Assembly: GCA_038528235.1 (NCBI GenBank)
Contig: JBCBEX010000056.1
Coordinates: 1 to 29,585 of the forward strand
Length of the DNA stretch: 29,585 nucleotides
Direction of reading: 5' to 3'
From: JBCBEX01 sp038528235
GTDB lineage: Bacteria; Bacteroidota; Rhodothermia; Rhodothermales; Rubricoccaceae
This document shows positions 16,317 through 23,705 of this stretch, piece by piece (positions within the stretch are counted from its first letter, which is position 1; the number at the start of each line of letters is the position of its first letter). The translations under genes were made by a program, and so were the position numbers. The notes under the pieces were generated by a model that saw only the letters and a list, made by a program, of their open reading frames with translations, made no database searches and was not told where the DNA came from.

Positions 16317-17789
16317 ATGCCAGCCTGGCCGTCGCTCGCGTGGGTGGCGTGCGGCCACCGCAGGCGGCCGAGCATCGAGGTGCTGCACGGCTCCGGCGTC
16401 GTGCGCGCAGACGACTGGTTCGGCGAGGTCGTCTGGGACGGACCGTATGAGGCGGCGGCCTTCGACCAGACCGACCTCGTCTATGGGTCGGGTGCTCGAA
16501 AGAGCGACGGCGGGGTCACCTTCGTCTCTGCCTCGCACACGATGGACCGCCTCGTCTGGAGCAGCGATGGCGAGACCTTCTGGGTGAGCAACAGCCTCCC
16601 GGCGCTCCTGGCCGTCTCCGACACGACCGTCGACCCCGTCTATCCGCATTACCCCCGCGACTTCACGACGATGACGCTCGGGCTGTCGGGATATACGCGA
16701 GAGGTCGCCGCGACGAGCCCGGCTTCGCGGACGGCGCGCCTGCTCTACCACGATAACCTCCGGCTGGACGAGCATGGCCTCCAGGTGGTCGCCAAGCCGA
16801 TCATCGAGCGGGACCTGTCGACCTACGCGAGCTATCGGAGATTTCTGGAAGCGGCGCTGCAACGATGCGCCGCAAACATGGCCGACGCTCGCCGCCGACA
16901 GCCCTACGCCTGGATGGGCACCGTCTCGACAGGCTTCGACTCGCCGACGGCAGCGGCGCTCGCGCGTGGAGCGGGGCTGAACGAGGCGCTCACGATCACG
17001 TCCGCACGCGGCGGAGCGTCCGACTCCGGCGACGCCATCGCGGAGTACCTCGGCGTCGCGCTGCACCGCGTGGCGCGCGATGCGTGGCGCGCGACGGCCT
17101 TTCCCGAGGTCCCCTTCCTCGCGGCGGACGCGAAGGGGGAAGACGTGTATTTCCGCGGCGCTGAGTCGCTCCTGCGCGGGCGGGTGCTGCTGACGGGCTA
17201 TGGCGCCGGCGCGTGGGCACGACGCGAGGCTCCGCTCACCGAGATTCGCCGGGGCGACCAGTCGGGCCTGTCGCTCACTGAATACCGACTGTGGGCGGAG
17301 TTCATCAACATGCCGCTGCCTACCTTCGGGCTGCGCAGCGGGGGGGGCATCTACCGCGTCAACCTGAGCGACGAGATGCAGGCGTGGGCGCGCCCTCGTT
17401 CCTACGACAAGCCGTTCTGTCGGCGCGTCCTCACCGAAGCGGGCGTGCCCGACGGCCTCTACGCGACGGAGAACAAAGCGGCCTCCGTGCTTCTCTTCGA
17501 TCGGCGGAGCTTCCTTTCGGAGACGTCTCTTGCGGACTTCGAGGCATACCTCGCCCGGCTGCGAAGCACGAATCGCGCGGCGGTGGTTGGTCAGCAACTC
17601 CGCACGCGGGCGCGCAGCCTGGCCGCACGCACCATGGTGGAGGGGGCTGGGCGGTTGCCGGGCGCTTTTGCACGTCGGCTTCGTCACTCCGGGCGGCTCA
17701 ACGAGACTGCCTACCGAGACGCGCGCTACGACTACCTCTTTGCCTGGGCCACGGAGCACGCGGTTGCCCGCTATCGGCAGACCGTCTAG
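16317..17789 (+). CDS. Asparagine-synthase-like PP-loop protein
   Basis: A 490-residue protein with the layout of asparagine-synthase-related proteins. The N-terminal domain (about 1-120) has a strand/turn pattern such as WSSDGETFWVSNSLPALLAV, resembling a degenerate glutaminase-type domain without a catalytic N-terminal Cys. The central ATP-pyrophosphatase-like domain has GTVSTGFDSPTAAALARGAG, where S204-T-G-F-D-S209 stands in for the usual SGGxDS. A later LLTGYGAGAWARRE recalls the second loop. The C-terminus (about 420-490) is Arg-rich and helical. Substrate is not predictable; relatives activate carboxylates in peptides or glycans. I chose the ATG at 16317, preceded by CGTCTC, over a GTG at 16266. 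It is followed by the membrane-protein pair. Lasso-peptide cyclases belong to this superfamily, but no partner protease/PqqD gene is present. Confidence 0.62.
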   Translation: MPAWPSLAWVACGHRRRPSIEVLHGSGVVRADDWFGEVVWDGPYEAAAFDQTDLVYGSGARKSDGGVTFVSASHTMDRLVWSSDGETFWVSNSLPALLAVSDTTVDPVYPHYPRDFTTMTLGLSGYTREVAATSPASRTARLLYHDNLRLDEHGLQVVAKPIIERDLSTYASYRRFLEAALQRCAANMADARRRQPYAWMGTVSTGFDSPTAAALARGAGLNEALTITSARGGASDSGDAIAEYLGVALHRVARDAWRATAFPEVPFLAADAKGEDVYFRGAESLLRGRVLLTGYGAGAWARREAPLTEIRRGDQSGLSLTEYRLWAEFINMPLPTFGLRSGGGIYRVNLSDEMQAWARPRSYDKPFCRRVLTEAGVPDGLYATENKAASVLLFDRRSFLSETSLADFEAYLARLRSTNRAAVVGQQLRTRARSLAARTMVEGAGRLPGAFARRLRHSGRLNETAYRDARYDYLFAWATEHAVARYRQTV

Positions 17790-17928
17790 GACGGAGGTCG
17801 GAGCGCTGCGCGCGTGTTCGGGAGGCCGAACCGGAACGCAATCATCGCAATGCGCGGGCGTGTAGGGATTCGGAGCGCTCCTTGCTAGGCAGGGTCTACG
17901 TCTGCTGTTGCGCTAGTCCCATGTCGCC

Positions 17929-18420
17929 ATGCAACCCCCCGCTCCTTCTGCGCCGCGTCGCGCGCCCCGCTGGGTGCGCTGGAGCGTGGCCGCGTTCATG
18001 GCCGTGTGGGCCTCCGGCCAACTCGTTGTTGTGCAGACGCAGGGCTTGAGTTCGTGGCGCGCCGGTGGCTTCGGGATGTACGCCAGCTTTCACCCTGTGC
18101 AACGCGACGCTTGGGTGCAAGCGGAAGGGCAAGAAGAACTACAGCGATTCTGGAAGAAGGGCACCTACGAGGCGCCGGTCTTCGAGATCGTTCGTCCGCA
18201 CCTCACGTTTCCTCGCCCAGAGGCTCTCCAGGACGCGCTCGATGCGCACGCCGCCGCCGGTCACCCGCGCTACGCCGTCGAGATCACGACGCTCTCGTTC
18301 GACGTGGAGACGCGCACGCTCTCCCATAGCCCGGTCCTGAAGGTCGCGGCGACGGGCTTCCAGCCCCCCGCCGAGCCTGCTCCCGTGCCTACATCGGCAG
18401 CTACCCCTGCAGAGGACTAG
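17929..18420 (+). CDS. Single-pass membrane-anchored hypothetical protein (partner of the next gene)
   Basis: A 163-residue protein. The N-terminus is Pro/Arg-rich, then one hydrophobic segment VRWSVAAFMAVWASGQLVVV (about 17-36). It is followed by SSWRAGGFGMYASFHPVQRD, which looks like a conserved motif, and a soluble domain to about residue 145. The tail is Pro/Ala-rich. No catalytic motif was recognised. It ends two bases before the start of the next gene, so the two are almost certainly translated from one message. I recall small proteins with a GGFGMY/GGWGMF-like segment beside HTTM/DoxX-type membrane proteins, but no function is established. The ATG at 17929 is preferred; the ATG at 17921 is in another frame. 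Confidence 0.65.
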   Translation: MQPPAPSAPRRAPRWVRWSVAAFMAVWASGQLVVVQTQGLSSWRAGGFGMYASFHPVQRDAWVQAEGQEELQRFWKKGTYEAPVFEIVRPHLTFPRPEALQDALDAHAAAGHPRYAVEITTLSFDVETRTLSHSPVLKVAATGFQPPAEPAPVPTSAATPAED

Positions 18421-18422
18421 CC

Positions 18423-19337
18423 ATGAAGACGACCCTGCTCGCCCCTTCAGCCTCTCCAGGGCGCTCCATCGGCACGCCTGCACCGAGCCGCTCGGCGCTC
18501 GAAACCCTGCGGGTGTCTCTCGCCGTGGCCGCCCTCGTTTACCTGGGCTACATCTTTACGTCGGTCCGCATCGAAGAGACGCTGCGCATGGGCCTGGCGA
18601 TCCTGCTCTTCGGCACCATCGTCCTTGGCGTGACGACACGGCGGGCTCTCCTGGTGTGGCCAGTGATCTGCGTGACCCTAGCGATGGGGCTCGTCGCCCG
18701 CCCGCTCGACATGCCCAATCACCACTGGATGGTGACCTACCTCGCGGCCGTGATCAGCATCGCGACGCTGTGGACGCGCGACCCGGCGGCCCAGGTGGAA
18801 GCACTTCGTGCGAATGCGCGCTGGCTGCTCGTCGTCTTGATGGGTTTCGCTACGGTGCAGAAGCTGCTCTCGCCCGACTTTATGGACGGCTCCTACATCG
18901 GCTTCGAGCTAATCCGGGGTGGCTTCGCTGGGCCAGTGCTGGAGCTGATCCCCGCGATCGGCAGCGTCATCGGGCCGAACGCGGAGGCGGTACAGCACTT
19001 CCACGAGACCCCCCCGGCCGACCTCGCCTCGATCACGCTCGCCTCGCCGTTCCCAGGCTTTGCGACGGCAGCCTACACGATCACCGCGCTGACGCTCCTC
19101 ATGGAGGCGTGGCTCTGCCTGGGCATGTGGGCGTTTCCGAAGCGCCGCATCACGCACCTCTCGTTGATCCTGTTCATCGTGACGCTCGCCGTGATCCGCC
19201 AGGAGGTCACGTTCATCTCCGTCGTGTGCGTCATTGGGCTGCTGGCGTGCACGCCGGAGCAGCGCTGGCTGCGGTGGACCTACATCGGGTTGGCCGTCTT
19301 CACCGCCGCTGCCGTGCTGAAGACGCTCAACCTGTAA
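18423..19337 (+). CDS. HTTM/DoxX-like polytopic membrane protein
   Basis: A 304-residue integral membrane protein with about 7-8 hydrophobic helices after a 28-residue polar N-terminus. The segment WLLVVLMGFATVQKLLSPDF then MDGSYIGFELI resembles the K-L-x-x-x-F/W-x-D-G turn of HTTM (vitamin-K-dependent-carboxylase-like) and DoxX-type proteins. The His-rich turn MPNHHWMVTYL and the HFHETPPADL loop are also notable. The family assignment is tentative, and no enzyme activity should be assumed. It follows the anchored protein by two bases. It converges on the flippase gene with 4 bases between the stops and no clear terminator. Confidence 0.6.
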   Translation: MKTTLLAPSASPGRSIGTPAPSRSALETLRVSLAVAALVYLGYIFTSVRIEETLRMGLAILLFGTIVLGVTTRRALLVWPVICVTLAMGLVARPLDMPNHHWMVTYLAAVISIATLWTRDPAAQVEALRANARWLLVVLMGFATVQKLLSPDFMDGSYIGFELIRGGFAGPVLELIPAIGSVIGPNAEAVQHFHETPPADLASITLASPFPGFATAAYTITALTLLMEAWLCLGMWAFPKRRITHLSLILFIVTLAVIRQEVTFISVVCVIGLLACTPEQRWLRWTYIGLAVFTAAAVLKTLNL

Positions 19338-19341
19338 CGAG

Positions 19342-20805
19342 CTAGTCGGGGGACAGGCTCGACATCGCCGCTTTCGTTCCGGCTGGCTCGGCATCGTCGA
19401 GGCGCATCACGAGGGCGTAGCAGCCCCACTTGAGGACCGTGCCCAGCGCTGCGGCGAGGAGAAGCCCAGCGGCCGCACCGTTCAGTCCATAGGCGTGTCC
19501 CAGAGGTGCGGCGAAGAGCACGATCATCACGAGCCCAGCGAGGTTGAGCCCGAAGTTGACGTGCGGATACTCCAGCACCGAGATCACCTTGGTCGCTACG
19601 AGCGCGAGGGCAGCAACCCCCACCGACCCAGCGAGGAGGACGAGCGTGGCGAGCATGCCATCGTACTGCGGCCCGTAGATCACGCGGGTCGCAGGGGCAC
19701 CGGCCAGGGCGATGACACCCATGTAGAAGATCACAGCAACGAGAGCGAGGCGGGTCACGCGGGCCGTCGTTCGGGCGAGTTGGGGACGACCTCCCTGCGC
19801 GCGCTGCTGCGCGAGGATCGGTGTCATCGCGTTGCCTGCACCTTGTAGGAAGGGGCTCGCGAGCTGCACGATCGACCAGAGCGCCGCGTAGACGCCGGCG
19901 GCCGCGAAGCCACCCGTGATGGCGAGGATCCAGTTGAGTGCATAGCCCTGGAGCACGTGGCTGGCCTGCGAGAGCGCACCCCATCGCCCGAAGCGGAACG
20001 ACTGCCCGGCGTCCTCTCGTAGCCAGGCCCGCCGGAACGCGAGGCCTCGCCATGCGGACACGAACCAGCCGACCCCGACGGCCCCGCACGACCCTGCAAG
20101 CACCATCGTCATGGAAGCCGCGTCGAGGCGCTGGGTGACCACGAGGACCACGAGGCCGCCGATTTGGAGCGCGGAGGCGACCCCGTCGACCACCAGCGCC
20201 GCGCCGAAGCGGAGGTCGGCGAAGAGTACCTGGCGGGCGGTCTCGCGCAGCGCCCAGGCAGGCAAGGCCAGCGTGACTGCCGCCGCCAGAAGCAGATACG
20301 TGTCTCCCACAGCGGCGGCAGCAGGCGACCCGTTGAGCAGCACCGCGACGAGGCTTGCGAGCAGCGTAATCCCCCCGGCGAGCAACGCCCACCCCAGCAC
20401 GACGCAGCCGCGCATGCCCTGCCGCCGAGCCTCCGTGGCTCTCGGGGCGAACACAGCGTAGGGCGTGATCAGCAGCGAGCGCAGTGTCGTCGCGACGATC
20501 ATGATCAGCGAGAACCCGATTGCGTAGCGGCCCAGCACTTCGGCCCCGGCCACACGCCCCAGCACGGCCACCGTCACGAAGTTGGTGCCGCTCACCACCA
20601 TCTGATCGACGATGGCGAGGCTGCCCCGGCCCCGGTTGCCTCGGCCCTGGTTGCCCCGGCCTCGGTTGCCCAGGCCCCAGCCGCCTGGGCGGCGAAGCCC
20701 ACGTTCGAGCAGGAAGCGCACGAGCGATCTACCTGGAAAGGTGAAGTGTAGAGCGACGTTGAAGGTACTTCCGGTATCGGCGCAGCAGAGCCCCAACGCG
20801 TTCAT
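19342..20805 (-). CDS. Polysaccharide flippase (Wzx/MVF-type) membrane protein
   Basis: A 487-residue (or shorter) membrane protein with 12-14 hydrophobic helices. It has features of the oligosaccharide flippase branch of the MATE/MOP superfamily: LAIVDQMVVSGTNFVTVAVL then GRVAGAEVLGRYAIGFSLIM at the N-terminus, LNWILAITGGFAAAGVYAAL in the middle, and YGPQYDGMLATLVLLAGSVG late. Such proteins move lipid-linked glycans across the inner membrane, consistent with the neighbouring glycosyltransferase and CapK-like genes. The start is uncertain: ATG at 20805, an ATG further upstream at 20874, or a GTG at 20721 giving 459 residues, which is closer to the usual length. The N-terminal region encodes a short GNRGR-type repeat (see 20626-20670). 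It is divergent from the glycosyltransferase gene. Confidence 0.83.
   Translation of the reverse strand: MNALGLCCADTGSTFNVALHFTFPGRSLVRFLLERGLRRPGGWGLGNRGRGNQGRGNRGRGSLAIVDQMVVSGTNFVTVAVLGRVAGAEVLGRYAIGFSLIMIVATTLRSLLITPYAVFAPRATEARRQGMRGCVVLGWALLAGGITLLASLVAVLLNGSPAAAAVGDTYLLLAAAVTLALPAWALRETARQVLFADLRFGAALVVDGVASALQIGGLVVLVVTQRLDAASMTMVLAGSCGAVGVGWFVSAWRGLAFRRAWLREDAGQSFRFGRWGALSQASHVLQGYALNWILAITGGFAAAGVYAALWSIVQLASPFLQGAGNAMTPILAQQRAQGGRPQLARTTARVTRLALVAVIFYMGVIALAGAPATRVIYGPQYDGMLATLVLLAGSVGVAALALVATKVISVLEYPHVNFGLNLAGLVMIVLFAAPLGHAYGLNGAAAGLLLAAALGTVLKWGCYALVMRLDDAEPAGTKAAMSSLSPD
20626..20670 (-). repeat. Three 15-bp tandem repeats within the flippase N-terminus
   Basis: Three in-phase units occur at 20626-20640, 20641-20655 and 20656-20670, each reading close to CCGGCCYCGGTTGCC on the plus strand. 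They encode G-N-R/Q-G-R repeats just before the first membrane helix of the flippase. A degenerate fourth unit continues at 20671. Because the unit length is a multiple of three, copy-number change would not shift the frame. Confidence 0.8.
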
Positions 20806-20978
20806 TGGCCCAATGGCGGCGGCGTTCGTAACAGGTGCGCAGACACTTTGCAACGCCGTACGCCAGGCGAGCAACGTGGCGCGCTTGTTGCTCGCGGGTT
20901 TGGGTTCGTCCCCGTCTCCCGCGCGGGACCACGGTCGCGGTCCGCCCGCGCCGTCCGCCAGCTGCGCCGTCTAGTGCC

Positions 20979-22241
20979 ATGCGCGTCCTTTTTTGCCACA
21001 CCTATTACCAGTACCGAGGAGGCGAAGACCTCTCGTTCGAGTCTGAGGTGCAGATGCTCCGCGAGGGTGGCGTCGAGGTGATTCCGTACGTGCAGCACAA
21101 CGCGCAGATCGGAGCGGGGGTATTCGACCGGGTGCGGGCTGTGGGGCGGGCCGTCTACAACCGCCAGGCCCGCCGCGACGTGGAGGCGCTCATCCGGAAG
21201 TACAAGCCGGACGTGATGCACTGCAACAACCTCTTTCCGCAGATCTCGCAGTCGATCTACGCCCCGGCTCGGGACCTCGGGGTCCCGATCGTGCAGGCGC
21301 TGCGCAACTACCGCACGTTCTGCGCCAACGCGTGCTTCTACCGGGCGGGTGCGGTGTGCACGGCGTGCCACACGCAGCGCGCCGCGTTCGCCTCGGTGCG
21401 CCACGGTTGCTACCGAGACAGCCGCGCCGCCAGTGCCGTGGTGACGACGATGCAACTCGTCCAACGCACACTGCAGCGGATGGACGACGCCGTCTCGGTC
21501 TATTTCACCCCCTCCGAGTTTGCCCGCCGTGTGCACATCGACGGAGGGTACGACGCCGAGCGCGTCCACGTGAAGCCCAACTTCGTGCACCCCGACCTGG
21601 GGCCTGGGCCAGGCGACTCCGAGGCCTTTGTGTTCGTAGGGCGGCTCTCCACCGAGAAAGGGATCGACACGCTGATGAAAGCCTGGGATGGGTTGCGTGT
21701 CCCGCTCGTCATCGTCGGCGATGGGCCGCTGCGCCCCGACGTGGAGGCGTTCGCCCAGGCACGCCCGATGGTCTCATACCGAGGCCAGGTCGACCTGAAA
21801 GAAGTCGTTGCCCTGCTCGGCGACGCGCGCTGCCTGGTCATGCCTTCGCAGTGGTACGAGACCTTCGGGCGCACCATCGTCGAGGCGTTCTCGCGCGGGA
21901 CGCCTGTGATCGCGAGCAACCTCGGCGCCATGGCCGAGCTGGTGGCCGACGAACACAATGGACTTTTGTTCGAGGCTGGCAACGAGGCCGCTCTCCGCGC
22001 CGCGGTAGGTCGCATCGGGCACCTGGCACCTGCCCGCTACGCCTCCTTGCGGGCGGCTGCCCGGCAGACGTTCACCCAGCGGTTTACCCGGGCGTCAAAT
22101 TTCGAGCGCCTGCTGGAGCTGTACGCGTTGGCCCTCGGCTCCCGCGCGTCCGGGACGCACCCGGCTGGGACGCACCCGGCACAGCACCCCTGGGTGGGCG
22201 ATGGCGCCCTGGTTCCGACGCCCAGCCCCGAGGTCCGGTGA
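20979..22241 (+). CDS. GT4-family glycosyltransferase
   Basis: A 420-residue glycosyltransferase with a GT-B fold. The N-terminal domain starts RVLFCHTYYQYRGGEDLSFE and includes PDVMHCNNLFPQIS. A cysteine cluster follows: C115, C119, C127, C130 and C144, the last in HGCYRDS. This cluster is typical of a GT4 subgroup, probably structural. The C-terminal domain has VFVGRLSTEKGIDTLMKAW, the donor-site E294-x7-E302 in PSQWYETFGRTIVEAFSRGT, and NGLLFEAGN. It should transfer a sugar from an activated nucleotide donor during glycan assembly; donor and acceptor are unknown. The extreme C-terminus includes a duplicated GTHPA (a 15-bp repeat at 22152-22181). Its stop overlaps the start of the next gene. 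The ATG at 20979 gives the usual N-terminus. Confidence 0.9.
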   Translation: MRVLFCHTYYQYRGGEDLSFESEVQMLREGGVEVIPYVQHNAQIGAGVFDRVRAVGRAVYNRQARRDVEALIRKYKPDVMHCNNLFPQISQSIYAPARDLGVPIVQALRNYRTFCANACFYRAGAVCTACHTQRAAFASVRHGCYRDSRAASAVVTTMQLVQRTLQRMDDAVSVYFTPSEFARRVHIDGGYDAERVHVKPNFVHPDLGPGPGDSEAFVFVGRLSTEKGIDTLMKAWDGLRVPLVIVGDGPLRPDVEAFAQARPMVSYRGQVDLKEVVALLGDARCLVMPSQWYETFGRTIVEAFSRGTPVIASNLGAMAELVADEHNGLLFEAGNEAALRAAVGRIGHLAPARYASLRAAARQTFTQRFTRASNFERLLELYALALGSRASGTHPAGTHPAQHPWVGDGALVPTPSPEVR

Positions 22242-23566
22242 GGCTCCTCCGTCATCTGCCCCGGTTCCGAGCCGCGCGGGCCGCGCTGGCGGTCATGGAG
22301 GAGCGGGAGCGCTGGGTGCGCTCCGACATCGAGGCCTTTCAACTGGAGCGCCTCAACCGGGTCTGGGCGCACGCCCGGGGCTACGTTCCATACTACCGGC
22401 AGCTCGCCCAGGCGCATCGGCTCCCAGATCGCTTCGTCTCGCTTGCCGAGTACGTCCATCGGATGCCGATGCTCGACAAGGCGGTGGTGCGCGCACAGCC
22501 GGACGCGCTGCTCTCCGAAGCGGCCGAGCCTGGAGGCTGGCATCGGACGGGCGGCTCCACGGGCGTGCCGATGCGCGTCTACTGGAGCCACGAGGCCCAC
22601 TGCGCCTCGCTGCGGGTCCGCTATCGCACACTCGACCAGTGGGGCCTCGACACGTTTGACCGGACGGCGTTTCTCTGGGGGCACAGCGGCTCCATCGCGC
22701 CCGGGTGGGCGGGGGTGAAGCAGCGCCTCCGCCGCCCCGTCGAGGACTGGCTGCGCAACCGGCTCCGCCTGAGCGCCTACCGCCTCGGCCCCAACGACCT
22801 CGACGAGCACCTCGCCCGGCTCGCGCGCTTCGCGCCGACCTCGCTCTACGGCTACAGCAGCGCCGTGGGTCTCCTCGCCGCACGGGCCCACGAGCGGGGC
22901 ATCCGGGTGCCTTCGCTCCGCGTTGCCCTCCTGACCGCCGAGCCCGCCGATGCAGCCACACGCACGGCCATCGCCGAGGCGTTCGGGTGCAACGCCGCCG
23001 TGGAGTATGGCTCCGTCGAGTGTGGCAACATGGCTGCGAGCGACCGCGCGGGCGCCCTGCGGGTCCGCGAGGATGCGGTCTTTCTCGAGACACACGCGGA
23101 TGCCGACGGCCATGAAGAGATCCTCGTGACGGTGCTCACCAACCCGTCGTTTCCGCTGCTGCGCTATCGCATCGGGGACGTGGCCGAGGGGCGGATGGCG
23201 CGCCCCGAGCAGGGGTTCGCCGTGTTGCCAGGCGTACGCGGGCGGCAGAACGACATCCTGGTGAGCCGGTCGGGACGCCTCGTGCACCCGCTGGCAGTGA
23301 AGCACGCGCTGGAGCACCACCCGGCAGTCCGTCGCTTCCGCGCCCATCAGGACCGCGATGGCGCGCTCACCGTCGCCGTGGAGGTGGCGCCGGACGAGCC
23401 TCTTCACGAGGCCACCGTGTGCGCCACGCTCACCGAGATGCTGGGCGGCTATCCGGTCCGCATCGAGCGCACCGAGCGGCTCGAAGGCAACCGGGCAGGC
23501 AAGCACCGCTGGGTGATCAGCGACCTCGCCGCTGCCCGCGAGCACTCGGCGGCGACCGCGTCCTGA
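22238..23566 (+). CDS. CapK/phenylacetate-CoA ligase-like adenylate-forming enzyme
   Basis: A 442-residue protein of the CapK branch of adenylate-forming enzymes. It starts with RLLRHLPRFRAARAA and has the substrate-handling YVPYYRQLAQAHRLPD typical of the family. The P-loop-like RTGGSTGVPMRVYWS spans about 103-117. Later motifs are TSLYGYSSAVGLLA, VEYGSVECGNMA, PLLRYRIGDVAEG and VRGRQNDILVSRSGRLVHPL. In polysaccharide clusters such proteins are thought to activate small carboxylic acids for attachment to sugars, although the exact reaction is usually unknown. The GTG at 22238 overlaps the preceding stop (GTGA), which favours translational coupling with the glycosyltransferase. An ATG at 22294 is an alternative. 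Confidence 0.84.
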   Translation: MRLLRHLPRFRAARAALAVMEERERWVRSDIEAFQLERLNRVWAHARGYVPYYRQLAQAHRLPDRFVSLAEYVHRMPMLDKAVVRAQPDALLSEAAEPGGWHRTGGSTGVPMRVYWSHEAHCASLRVRYRTLDQWGLDTFDRTAFLWGHSGSIAPGWAGVKQRLRRPVEDWLRNRLRLSAYRLGPNDLDEHLARLARFAPTSLYGYSSAVGLLAARAHERGIRVPSLRVALLTAEPADAATRTAIAEAFGCNAAVEYGSVECGNMAASDRAGALRVREDAVFLETHADADGHEEILVTVLTNPSFPLLRYRIGDVAEGRMARPEQGFAVLPGVRGRQNDILVSRSGRLVHPLAVKHALEHHPAVRRFRAHQDRDGALTVAVEVAPDEPLHEATVCATLTEMLGGYPVRIERTERLEGNRAGKHRWVISDLAAAREHSAATAS

Positions 23567-23668
23567 GCGCCGCGCAGGCACACGGCCAGCTTGGGAGCAC
23601 GAACGCGCTAACTCCCCGCGTTGAACCAACGCTCCGGACCCGACTCCGCGGCACCGGGTTCACCTCCC

Positions 23669-23700
23669 GACCTGCGACCCTCGACCCCTGACCTACGACC
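23669..23700 (+). repeat. Degenerate 7-bp tandem repeat just upstream of porX
   Basis: GACC recurs at 23669, 23676, 23683, 23690 and 23697, exactly every 7 bases, with mostly CT- or TG-type spacers between copies. The last unit ends 5 bases before the porX ATG. The region is in the porX leader, so it could affect transcription or translation initiation. It resembles short tandemly repeated repetitive sequences known in cyanobacteria. Confidence 0.8.
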
Positions 23701-23705
23701 CCTCT

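Noticed and set aside
16317..19337. Lasso-peptide biosynthesis cluster
   Set aside because: The asparagine-synthase-like protein fits loosely, but there is no PqqD-like leader-binding protein, transglutaminase-type protease or recognisable lasso precursor beside it.
21332..22237. Upstream extension of the CapK-like reading frame through the glycosyltransferase gene
   Set aside because: It overlaps a clear GT4 gene in another frame and gives low-complexity Arg-rich sequence; the real start is at or after 22238.
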